DNA from: Eudorina sp. 2006-703-Eu-15
Lineage: Eukaryota > Chlorophyta > Chlorophyceae > Chlamydomonadales > Volvocaceae
Length of the DNA: 64,000 nucleotides
Assembly: GCA_003117195.1 (NCBI GenBank)
Contig: BDSI01000049.1
Coordinates: 124,001 to 188,000, forward strand
Direction: 5' to 3'
In this document: one piece after another, positions 1-11,000 of the stretch
Layout of the letters: every line of letters starts with the position of its first letter
How positions within the stretch are numbered: position 1 is the first letter of the stretch
Made by a program: the position numbers and the translations under genes
Notes under the pieces: generated by a model
What the model was told of the DNA's origin: nothing
The model's database searches: none
Seen by the model: the letters and a program-made list of their open reading frames with translations, nothing else

Positions 1-2063
1 ACCGCACGGATGGACATACGAAAATCTGAGCATGCTCAGGACCGTTGATCTGCACGGCTACATGAACCCCATGCGTGACTGCCTGCCCAGTTGCGCTATC
101 AGTCGGAAACGTCATAACATGGTCCCATACATGTGTTGATGCCGTTGGGGCGGGCGGCTACCCCACGGATGGACATACGAAAATCTGAGCATGCTCAGGA
201 CCGTTGATCTGCATGGCTACACGAACCCCATGCCTGACCGCCCGCCCAGGTGCGCTATCAGTCGGAAACGTCATAACATGGTTCCATATATGTGTTGATG
301 CGATTGGGGCGGGCGGCTACCTCACGGATGGACATACGAAAATCTGAGCATGCTCAGGACCGTTGATCTGCATGGCTACACGAACCCCATGCCTGACCGC
401 CCGCCCAGGTGCGCTATCAGTCGAAAACGTCATAACATGATCCCATATATGTGTTGATGTCATTGGGGCGGGCGGCTACCCCACGGATGGACATACGAAA
501 ATCTGAGCATGCTCAGGACCGTTGATCTGCACGGCTACGCGAACCCCATGCTTGACTGCCTGCCCAGGTGCGCTATCAGTCGGAAACGTCATTACAGTGT
601 CCCATATACGTGTTGATGCCGTTGGGGCGGGCGGCTACCGCACGGATGGACATACGAAAATCTGAGCATGCTCAGGACCGTTGATCTGCATGGCTACATG
701 AACCCCATGCGTGACTGCCTGCCCAGTTGCGCTATCAGTCGGAAACGTCATAACATGGTCCCATACATGTGTTGATGCCGTTGGGGCGGGCGGCTACCCC
801 ACGGATGGACATACGAAAATCTGAGCATGCTCAGGACCGTTGATCTGCATGGCTACACGAACCCCATGCCTGACCGCCCGCCCAGGTGCGCTATCAGTCG
901 GAAACGTCATAACATGGTTCCATATATGTGTTGATGCGATTGGGGCGGGCGGCTACCTCACGGATGGACATACGAAAATCTGAGCATGCTCAGGACCGTT
1001 GATCTGCATGGCTACACGAACCCCATGCCTGACCGCCCGCCCAGGTGCGCTATCAGTCGAAAACGTCATAACATGATCCCATATATGTGTTGATGTCATT
1101 GGGGCGGGCGGCTACCCCACGGATGGATATACGAAAATCTGAGCATGCTCAGGACCGTTGATCTGCACGGCTACGCGAACCCCATGCTTGACTGCCTGCC
1201 CAGGTGCGCTATCAGTCGGAAACGTCATAACATGGTCCCATACATGTGTTGATGCCGTTGGGGCGGGCGGCTACCGCACGGATGGACATACGAAAATCTG
1301 AGCATGCTCAGGACCGTTGATCTGCACGGCTACATGAACCCCATGCGTGACTGCCTGCCCAGTTGCGCTATCAGTCGGAAACGTCATAACATGGTCCCAT
1401 ACATGTGTTGATGCCGTTGGGGCGGGCGGCTACCCCACGGATGGACATACGAAAATCTGAGCATGCTCAGGACCGTTGATCTGCATGGCTACACGAACCC
1501 CATGCCTGACCGCCCGCCCAGGTGCGCTATCAGTCGGAAACGTCATAACATGGTTCCATATATGTGTTGATGCGATTGGGGCGGGCGGCTACCTCACGGA
1601 TGGACATACGAAAATCTGAGCATGCTCAGGACCGTTGATCTGCATGGCTACACGAACCCCATGCCTGACCGCCCGCCCAGGTGCTCTATCAGTCGAAAAC
1701 GTCATAACATGGTCCCATATATGTGTTGATGTCATTGGGGCGGGCGGCTACCCCACGGATGGACATACGAAAATCTGAGCATGCTCAGGACCGTTGATCT
1801 GCATGGCTACACGAACCCCATGCGAGACTGCCTGCCCAGGTGCGCTATCAGTCGGAAACGTCATAACATGGTCCCATACATGTGTTGATGCCGTTGGGGC
1901 GGGCGGCTTCCCCACGGATGGACATACGAAAATCTGAGCATGCTCAGGACCGTTGATCTGCATGGCTACACGAACCCCATGCCTGACCGCCCGCCCAGGT
2001 GCGCTATCAGTCGGAAACGTCATAACATGGTCCCATACATGTGTTGATGCGATTGGGGCGGGC
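1..2063. repeat. Satellite A: 159-bp tandem array with a four-monomer higher-order repeat
   Basis: Thirteen head-to-tail monomers begin at 6, 165, 324, 483, 642, 801, 960, 1119, 1278, 1437, 1596, 1755 and 1914, an exact 159-bp period. Monomers 1, 5 and 9 share the same diagnostic variants, as do 2, 6 and 10; 3, 7 and 11; and 4 and 8. The true repeating unit is therefore 636 bp (4 x 159), present about 2.75 times. Monomers 12 and 13 break the pattern. Each monomer carries the perfect palindrome CTGAGCATGCTCAG (first copy 26-39). The array is cut by the left window edge and loses register after about 2063. Short open frames inside it follow from its periodicity and are not called as genes. Confidence 0.97.
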
Positions 2064-2479
2064 ATATTCACAAATGCGGGGGCACGACTCTCTGAGCATG
2101 CTCAGGCCCGTTACACCGGACTTAATTCCAAGCATGCTCAAGCATGCTTGTGACCGTTGCAACGGCACGCTCCATAACTCCAGTAACGCCGAGTTGTCGC
2201 GAACAGCATCATCATCGCTGATCGTATCCAGCAGGACCTTCCTCTCTCTGTGCAATCAACACCTGGTTCGTGGTAACAAAATCGTCGATGCCGAATAAAT
2301 ACTTCTTGTCCTTAATAACCGGAACGCAGCCACTCACATAGCGCATCCAGCGACACGCCGCTTATATACATACATACATACATACAACGCTAAGAACGTG
2401 ACGACGAGTCAACGTTGGACCGCGAGCATTGGGGGAGCAAAAGTAAGTCGCGCACTTCTCGGAGACACGGTACGCAGCA
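2064..2479. other. Spacer with a palindrome echo and a TACA microsatellite
   Basis: No gene is supported here. The satellite palindrome CTGAGCATGCTCAG recurs once outside the array at 2092-2105. It is followed near 2129-2151 by a related run of AGCATGCT half-sites. A short (TACA)n microsatellite lies at about 2367-2386. These may be the degraded edge of satellite A. Confidence 0.6.
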
Positions 2480-4552
2480 ATGCATCTGTTTGCCTTGCTT
2501 GCGCTAACTGTGTTTCTCTTGGGCGCCGGTGACCGCTCCGTAACTGAGGCGGATGCAACGGCTGAGCTTAAGGGCCTGGTGCAGACCGGCCTGCTCAAGG
2601 CGCCATTGTTAACATCCAGGCCGAGGTTCATGGATAACATAGCGGATCCGATTCCGGTTAGCCTTATTAAAGCCGAACCGAGTGACCTGAGCGACAGGTA
2701 CCCCCGAGTCAATGTGCACTCCGAACGAGACAACGAACAGCGGTGGACTGTGAAAATGCGAGATACAGCAATTCAAAGGCAACATGTGTTTGCAATAGTG
2801 AGACGACGGCGAAGCGACCTAGCCCTGACTAGCATAGTCCGCAAGCCCATGACTCGCAGCACGAGGAGCAGCAATAATGAAACACAAGTTGCCTCTTGCT
2901 GGGACTTTACAGAAATGAATACCTACAATACAGCATGGAACCGGTCGGCGCTGAAGGCACTCGATGCGCGCCGAGACACCATGCGGGAAGCTGATACCTG
3001 CGCCACCGACCCAGCCTTGACCTGGCGTAACAGCAGCGAGTGCCACCCATCGGAAGGCTGCCACAAAGCTGATGAGAGGAGACCATCGCTACCTGGCAAC
3101 ATATGGACATGGCGACAGAACGGAATTGCATCCCGGCACTTATGCAATCTCAGGACCCAGCGAACGTGTTCTTTAATCGATCCAATACACCAAGCGCGAA
3201 TGATGCCAATGGGCCCCAAAATTTTAAGGTTGGCACGCGGCGCAAAGATACTTCATGAACGCTGCCCTTTCTCAATAATCAGCACGTTACTGGATAAACC
3301 GCAAGTAACGCAGATAACAGCCTTCATACACGACCCTGGAATACAGGCCACCGGCAACGGTACCTATAACCGACACAACGGTTTACGAACGCAAAATATC
3401 TCAAACTTTCTCCCCAAACCGTCCAAGCGCACAGTATCAGACACACATATACTTGACGATTTCAACATGAGCAGTTTAGTGATTCCTCCTTACTTCTCAG
3501 GCCGCCCGACCCTGAGTGGTCACTGCGGAGTCACTGTGCGCACTACACGGCAACCCACAGGAAACCAGCTTTCCTTTCTCCGTCGCAACAGCCTCGTGAA
3601 ATCACCGGAGGCAGATGCGGCTGAAAAATGCTTGAAGTTTTCGGCGGCAAATCACCTGCGCCTCAGCCCCATCGCCCAGCAAGCATCATCTACCCTTATG
3701 GCCTACCAAGCCAACATGATTAACCTGACCGGGGCCTACTCCACTGAGCTTGTCACCTACGACCGCTTCTTCACATACGACTTGGCCATGGGTCCGGTCG
3801 CCGGCCTGTGCCTGGACAAGGGGGACAAAACAGTCGTCCCTGCAGATAAGAATCAGCTCATCGAACAGATCCGGAGCCGGCTGGCCGCGAAGGGCATCAA
3901 CACCACGACACTCCAATTCTTCATGTCCGATCGGGACGTCCGCAGATTCAGCACCTCTGGGGGCAAGGGTCTGACCGCCACAGTGGGCATTAAAGTCCCG
4001 GTAGCCCAGTGGAAGGCCGTAAACGATGCCTTCTCGGAGGGTGGTGGAGTGAGCATGCCCCTCGTCGACCTTCGCACGAGCAGTGCCACGGTGGCGATGC
4101 AGGATCGAAGGAGAGAATGGCCATCGATGGATGAGGGCCTCACCACACTAGGCCTGATGGAGCATACGATCTGTACGAGCACAGTTGAGCTTGCCCCGTA
4201 CAGTAGTCAAATAGTAGACCCCGCCCAGCCGGGTGATAGCGCTGGGCTAGCAGGGGCTTGCGGGAGGCGCGAAATGCAGGGTGACTCTGGCTGGAGGCCG
4301 TATTCTTCCATTTACCCGTTCCGCAGTGCTAGAACGCATGCTCACGCCTGCGTATTGGCTGATGGGATAGGTGTGCATCCAAACGTTGATAAGCAACTGG
4401 ACTTGAGATGTGAGTCCGGTGATGGTCTGTACGAACCGGGGCTGGTGACCACTGTGTCATGCACCGTTGATGGCGTGGCAATTTGGAGGAAACTGTCGCA
4501 GAGCAGTTGGATTTGGAGTGATCACGCGCTGAGCGTTAGATTAGGTGGTTGA
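2480..4552 (+). CDS. Unrecognised 690-residue open frame
   Basis: An uninterrupted frame from ATG at 2480 to TGA at 4550-4552. I do not recognise the product. Residues 1-17 are hydrophobic and could be a signal peptide. Residues about 400-540 (nt about 3680-4100) have the most protein-like composition, with alternating hydrophobic and polar residues. Residues about 60-390 and the last 130 are low-confidence, Arg/Thr-rich sequence that could be open by chance in AC-rich DNA. It lies 5' of the LINE in the same orientation, so it may be that element's first open frame, an unrelated gene, or a spurious frame. No cysteine knuckle or coiled coil that would mark a LINE ORF1 was seen. Confidence 0.3.
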   Translation: MHLFALLALTVFLLGAGDRSVTEADATAELKGLVQTGLLKAPLLTSRPRFMDNIADPIPVSLIKAEPSDLSDRYPRVNVHSERDNEQRWTVKMRDTAIQRQHVFAIVRRRRSDLALTSIVRKPMTRSTRSSNNETQVASCWDFTEMNTYNTAWNRSALKALDARRDTMREADTCATDPALTWRNSSECHPSEGCHKADERRPSLPGNIWTWRQNGIASRHLCNLRTQRTCSLIDPIHQARMMPMGPKILRLARGAKILHERCPFSIISTLLDKPQVTQITAFIHDPGIQATGNGTYNRHNGLRTQNISNFLPKPSKRTVSDTHILDDFNMSSLVIPPYFSGRPTLSGHCGVTVRTTRQPTGNQLSFLRRNSLVKSPEADAAEKCLKFSAANHLRLSPIAQQASSTLMAYQANMINLTGAYSTELVTYDRFFTYDLAMGPVAGLCLDKGDKTVVPADKNQLIEQIRSRLAAKGINTTTLQFFMSDRDVRRFSTSGGKGLTATVGIKVPVAQWKAVNDAFSEGGGVSMPLVDLRTSSATVAMQDRRREWPSMDEGLTTLGLMEHTICTSTVELAPYSSQIVDPAQPGDSAGLAGACGRREMQGDSGWRPYSSIYPFRSARTHAHACVLADGIGVHPNVDKQLDLRCESGDGLYEPGLVTTVSCTVDGVAIWRKLSQSSWIWSDHALSVRLGG

Positions 4553-5037
4553 CAGTTGCTGGATCCATCGGCCGTACATAGGAACATCTGGCTTGCGATA
4601 CCTAAGGCAAGCGCCTTCCTGCTGAAGGCGCTTCGCCTGGTCGATTCAAGACGATACAGGATATTCACACATGTTGATATTATTGCGGAACAACTCCCTG
4701 TAACAGATATCGGCGTCACATTGTGTGATGCTGTGTCGGTGCTCAGGCCGCCAACAGTGACATCAAATAGCAAGGCACTGCCAGGCTTGATCACCCTGGC
4801 CAGTAGCCTATAGTTCCGCGACGGAACAACGGAGGAGTAGGTGCATCCCGGGCGCGACGCCCGATCACCGACGCTAGGTAGAAGGAGCGCGGTCTCGCCT
4901 CTCGGCCGGGCCGTGGAACCAGTTCTAGGTATAGGAGCCCGACCTATAGCCTAGAGCTGCTGCGCCGTTCCACTCTTCCTGCACCAGGCGAGTCCACACC
5001 CCCAGTGTCGTGGACGCACTCCTGCCGTTAGCTGCAC
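4553..5037. other. Spacer upstream of the LINE open frame
   Basis: No gene, RNA or repeat is recognised here. It could hold the 5' untranslated region of the LINE, but no boundary such as a target-site duplication was found. Confidence 0.4.
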
Positions 5038-8000
5038 ATGACAGCTGAAGGGCGGAGACTGTGTACGGTACAATGCCGCGAGACGAATGGTGTAGGGTGG
5101 CTCCTCGTGGGGGGCTCTGCACGCCCGAACGCTGATGAAACGACCCGGATGAAATATGGACACGAGGCTGTGCCGATTAACAATGAGACCGGCAGAGAAA
5201 CAGATCACGTGACCCGTGGGTCAATCATGGGGCTGGCGACCAACGGGAGTGTTGACCCCTGGGACGGCGCATGCTGCAATGGTCGCACGCAACACACGGC
5301 GGACAGCAATACCCTGCTGCAGGCTGGACTGCATAGCCCCACGGAACGCACGACCGATGACAGCTGCCCCTACCATGTGCCCCGGATAATGGATGAAGCC
5401 CCTGGTACCACACGACCCCTTCTCGACCGTTATGCGCGAGGGAAAACTTACAGCTGCGATGGACTCAAAGGGACCCAAGCGCCTGAAGCTAGGACGCACG
5501 CCGATCCGTCATCGACCCAACCCCCAGCCTGGAACAGGAGGCCCGGCCCATGCATTCACTCACGGACATCAAAAAAGATCCTAGTACAACTGCCCGCCCG
5601 AGCGGCCTGTGCAGCAACACCCGACCCCACACCAGCCCTGCAGAGTACCATCCGCACTAACCCTCCCATGACCACACGGAACACACTGGGTCTGATTAGG
5701 ACCGTGTACCACCGAACCCTTCGTCTCATATCATACGCTACACGCCACGTAGTGACCTACTGCGCAACCTCAATCAGCTACTGCATCGCCGCCTCGGGTA
5801 TGTGGGTACTGAAACGGTGTATCCTCCGCGCCACTAAAAGCACAAGGCCACTCGATATACGGATCAGCCACATTGCAAATACGGGCCTCCTGGCGACCGC
5901 ATCCCTTGGCCCCCTGGCTTACACGGCCATTCTTAGTCCTCTCCACGAAACCCTGGGTCTCATCTTGCTGACCGCGTGCCTTATTCGGGTGCTACACTAC
6001 CTAATGAACACCATCTTAATTCCCTGGACCCTCACTATCGCGAACACGGTCACTCAACACCTGGCGAGGGGCCTGCATCTGACCCGATGGCTACGGCGAA
6101 ACCCGATCGCAGCCCTAAGGATCACAGTGGCTGCGGCGGCCCTGACGCTATTGTGCTGGCAACTGACGACAGCAGAACCGGCGGCTCTGCCACTCACTGG
6201 CGCCATACCAACAATTATAAACGGCCTACGACCCTTCCCCCATGCCACGGCCCGGGCCCGCTCAGCAATTGATGCCTGTACAACCATAGGTGTGGTGGTG
6301 TCAGCCTGCAACACCACAGGACACCTAGAAGCCTGCCTCCTCACACCTCTGGCGGTGATGATATGGACCGAACTGGATCTCTGTAGCAACTTCATACCAA
6401 CCGACAAAATAACGTGCGGAGGACCCCCCGGCGCCACCGCAGACACCACGATCAGTGGGACCAACACCACACCGAACCTCGGCAACACCATAACATGGCC
6501 ACCCACGGGACACCCTCGCGGCCAAACCACGCGCGAACCATACCATGAAAAACAGAAGGCTGAGATGTGCATGGTGCACGCCATCAACAACCTGATGGGC
6601 GACCCATGCATTGACCCCGGGCATGTACTAGGATACTGCCGTGCAATGTACGCGCACCTCGTGGAGACACGGAAAACAGGCGTGGCAAATCTATGGAAAG
6701 GAGGATTTGACCAACGCACAGGCTTTTTCTCAACGATCGTGCTGAACCACTACCTGCGATACTGCGCTGTCGTACAGAAACCGAACGGAGACATCCTCTC
6801 CGACCACCACATCGCGACGGTGTCCAGCGGATTCACTCTAGGCCCCAACGACCGACTGGACACTCTGCTTGAACACCTGCCTCCGCACACGCGCAACTGG
6901 GGCTTCACGGTGCACCTTGAAAACCCATCCCACGCAATCGCCGTCCGGTACCACCAAGGGGCCTGGTACGTGATCGACTCTATGGATTCCGGACCGCAAA
7001 GGATCACGACAAGTTGGCCCCGTGGCCGTGGTGCCGTATATTACCTGGAGATGAGACACAATAGCTCCACCGTCCAAACGCACGTCGAGCTGCGAGAACT
7101 CCAGCCACCCGAAATTTGGCGACCGCCACACACGACGGCACCCAACAACGGGCATAACCTTGAGCCGATGCCGCCGGCAACGACCCCACCTAACGAAACA
7201 GCGGGCCAACATGAGCCGTACAACCCCCCAGGCCGCCAGGCAGACGCGCAGACAGCCAGGGGGACCGCAAACTGCGCCCCAGCTGACGCCCAAGTGAACG
7301 AGAGGGGTAGACGGACCGAAGATGGTAATCCCCCCGAAAGTACCGGTGCACGTCACGACGCCACATACCAACACAGGTCCAACGCAACACGTGCCCCGCC
7401 AGGGGCCCCGACGATGCGAAAGCGAGACAAGCAAGACCAGCAGCGCGAAGAAGCTGGCGCAAACAGAGGCAAACCGCTCACGGTCGTAGACCTTCTCCGG
7501 CGCAAGGCAAACAAGCGACAGCACCCGGACCCGGACGCGGCTCATGATACCACGGACACGAGCACAACCGCCGCAAAGACGGAAAACAACGGCAGTGTGC
7601 AACGCGCAAGACCACCTGTCATGCCAGTGCCCGACGAAGGCAACGCGCCCCCGATACCCACCAGTTCATCCCCCGAGACCGAACACCGGTACGCCCACAT
7701 CGTCACACATAACGTACGAGGGCTGGCAACCAACCTTCTCAGTACGATATGCAACCTAAGAATCTGGGATGCAGACATCCTTGTCCTGACAGAAACGAAA
7801 ACTGGAAACCGTACAGCGTGGATTAAAGATGCCTTGCGCAGGGAACCGCAGGCCTACCGACTTCACTGCAGCTCTAAACCGCGTAGTGCCGGAAAGGCGC
7901 GGTACTCCGCAGGTGTCGCAGTGGCGATTAGCGGTCGCTACAGTCGCTCAGGAAACGTCACTTATGTCCAGCCGCCGGCCCCGCTACAAGGTCACCTGTG

Positions 8001-11000
8001 TCATTGCAAGATCTCAACCCCCATGAGCACGCCCCTCAACATCCTTGGGATCTACTGCCCAGAAGACACCGGGACCCGGAATGCCATTTATGCGCATTGC
8101 AGAATGGTGCTGAAAACATCAAAGACAAACGGAGAACACGTCGTGCTGGCGGGGGATTTCAACGCGGTCAGAGCGGCAGAAGAAAGGAGCACCGGCGTAC
8201 TTGATAGCGCCGACCGGCTACACGCCAAGTTCGTCACGGAAAACGCGCTCAGGCCCGCACCTGAGAATCAACTCCCCCGCCAGATGTCCTTCGACCAGTG
8301 GGTCGACGGACACCGCACACACAGCAGCCGGATAGATGACATTCTGCTGTGCCCCGCAACACAACTCAGCGTAAAACTTAAAGCCACCGCCTGTACGAAT
8401 AAAACCCTGGCGTACAGCAGTGTGACCGTGGCTGCCGGCCAGTTCGACCACAGGCCCGTGCACACCCGGCTACCAACTGACGAAATCCGCCTGTGGGATG
8501 CCAAAACACCCACGCGCGCCACCCAAGAAGCGGCAGACCACGTTAATGCAAAATGGAAAAACGTCATCTTGCCGGTCCCACGTGCCACGATCTGTGCAGC
8601 ACAGACACGAATGGACGCCACACTCACATCCGATATCGCTGCGCTTCACGACTACCTGCATCCCGCAGTCCGCGACATTGAGGATGGTCTGGCGAAACAC
8701 GCCGCAGACCCCAACAGCACAACGGCGACACATCTCATGTCGACGCTGCGATCCCTTGAGAGCGTGCAGAGGACCAACGTGGAAGCTGCGGCCGCGATGC
8801 TGCAAGTGACCCTCAATAAAGGGCTTGCCATCCTACTGGAAATGTGCACGCAGAAGCCACCTAACACGGGAAAAATACACCCTAAGCGCACAGTCAGCAG
8901 ATACGTGCAACGTCTGCACCGGGAACATGTGCAGCTCAAACACGAATACGAAGCAGAACTGCGAAAACAGACCTGTTCAGAGCCCCATCCAGTCGAACAC
9001 AACGGCGCTACCGCGGAAGGAGGCGACCCTAGGCAAACAGCCGCGGCACACACACCCGCGGACGCAACTCGCTGCCCTGGTGCACGCCTTCGCGACACGA
9101 TTCGACAAATTGGCACCCAGATAAGGCAGGCACTGACCATCGAGCGCAAGAAAAACATTGCTGCTGCGAAACGTCGCCGCCAACATCTGGTCGCAACTCG
9201 CCCACGACGAGCCCACCAAGCCATTTTCAGCAAAGATGAGCTTGAACGAGGGCTGCCCGCGGTAAGACACCCCACCTCGGGCAAAGTTTGCACAGAACCC
9301 GACTCCATCCTTGATGCCGTACATGAATACTTCAAGATCCAGGCTGCCACGATAGGCACACCGAAAACTGGACAGTACAGACCGGAGGAGGCACCCAGGA
9401 CGTATCCGTTCCTTCAGGGCACGGCGCCAGACACCTTCCACCTCACCAGCCCGAAGAAGGCCGACGACCACGTCCTGCTGAGCAGCATCGCTGACCCTTT
9501 TAACTACAGCAGATGCATACAGCACTTACCCCGAAACAAAACGCCGGGACCCGACGGCCTTCCCAACGAACTCCTCAAGGCGCTGCCCGATGCCCTACAG
9601 GCCACCATCCACGACCTCATGAAAGTTATGTGGGTCAAATCCCACACGCCGAAGGATTGGACAGAGTCTGTCACGGTGCTGCTCCCTAAACCTGGTGATG
9701 GGCTCCTCCTCAAGAACAGGAGACCCATCGCCCTAGCAAATACACTGTATAAGCTCTGGACCAGCCTCATCACTGTGTCTATCGGAGACGTCGCACCGGA
9801 GCTGGCCCTGTTTAGCGAGGCCCAAGAAGGCTTCCTTCGGTACAGAAACACAGAGCGGCAAATCCAGAACCTGCTCCATGCAATCGAAGATGCCGGGCTC
9901 ACGCGGAATGACCTGTACGTCCTATACGTGGACTTCTCCTCGGCGTTCAACACGATCAACCACGACCTGCTGCTTCAAATCATGTACGACCTTGGGCTGC
10001 CAGACGACCTTATCCGTGTTGTCCGCAACCTCTACAGCCAGGCCCGAACAAGCATCCGGACAGAACATGGTACCACAGCGCCAATCCAAATCGAAAGAGG
10101 CACGGTCCAGGGGGATACACTTTCACCAGTGCTCTTCATCATCTTTCTTGAGCCTCTCCTACGATGGCTCCATGTTGGCGGGCGAGGGCACCAGTACGGA
10201 TGCCTCTCCGACGACCTGAACGCCCGCTATCACTGCAGCTCGGCTGCTTATGCCGACGATCTTGCGGTGCTGACCAACACCACGCGGGACCTGCAGACAC
10301 AGTGCGACAAGATTAGCCTGTACTCCCAGTGGGCGGGTCTACAAGTGAATCACTCGAAATGCGCTGTGACAGGCATCCTGCACCGCAAGGCATGGTCCGA
10401 CCGCGGTCTGAATGGACCGACATGCGAACGCACGCTCGAAGCGGCTCTTGATGCGAAAGTCAAAATCAGTGATCGGCCAGTGCCGTACATCTCCCCCACC
10501 GAACCATACAAGTACCTTGGGGTGCTTATAACGATGACTCTCAACTGGAGCGCCCAAATGACTCATGTCTGCGAAGCAGTACGGGATAAGGGAGACTTAT
10601 TACAAGGCTCCATGGCGACGCCAGATCAGTGTATAAGGATTATACAGAGCTGTATCCAAACAGTGGTGACATACAGCTTTCCCACCATGGCGTATACTCC
10701 AAACGATGTACGACTCCTGGATGCGATGATAGCACGCATCGCCCGCCGCTGTTACGGCCTGCCCTCCAGCTTCCCCACGCGCGCCGTGCTACTACCAGCC
10801 GAGCAATACGTACTGGGGGTAGGATCCCTGCTCCCGATCTACGCGCGCACTGCAACGCGCGCCCTGATTCTCACCCTAAACGACGAGGGACGGCTCGGCG
10901 TTGTGACAAGAGCCATGCTGGAACTGCAGTGTCAGTTAGCCGCCGACACCAGGATGCACACGCTGAGGCGCGAAAGCAGCTTCTACACGACTCTGAAGCA

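Noticed and set aside
1..2063. CRISPR-like regular spacing
   Set aside because: Whole 159-bp units repeat; there are no unique spacers and no cas genes, and the context is eukaryotic.
1748..2071. 107-codon antisense frame in satellite A
   Set aside because: It is made of two and a bit satellite monomers and shows only the monomer repeat.
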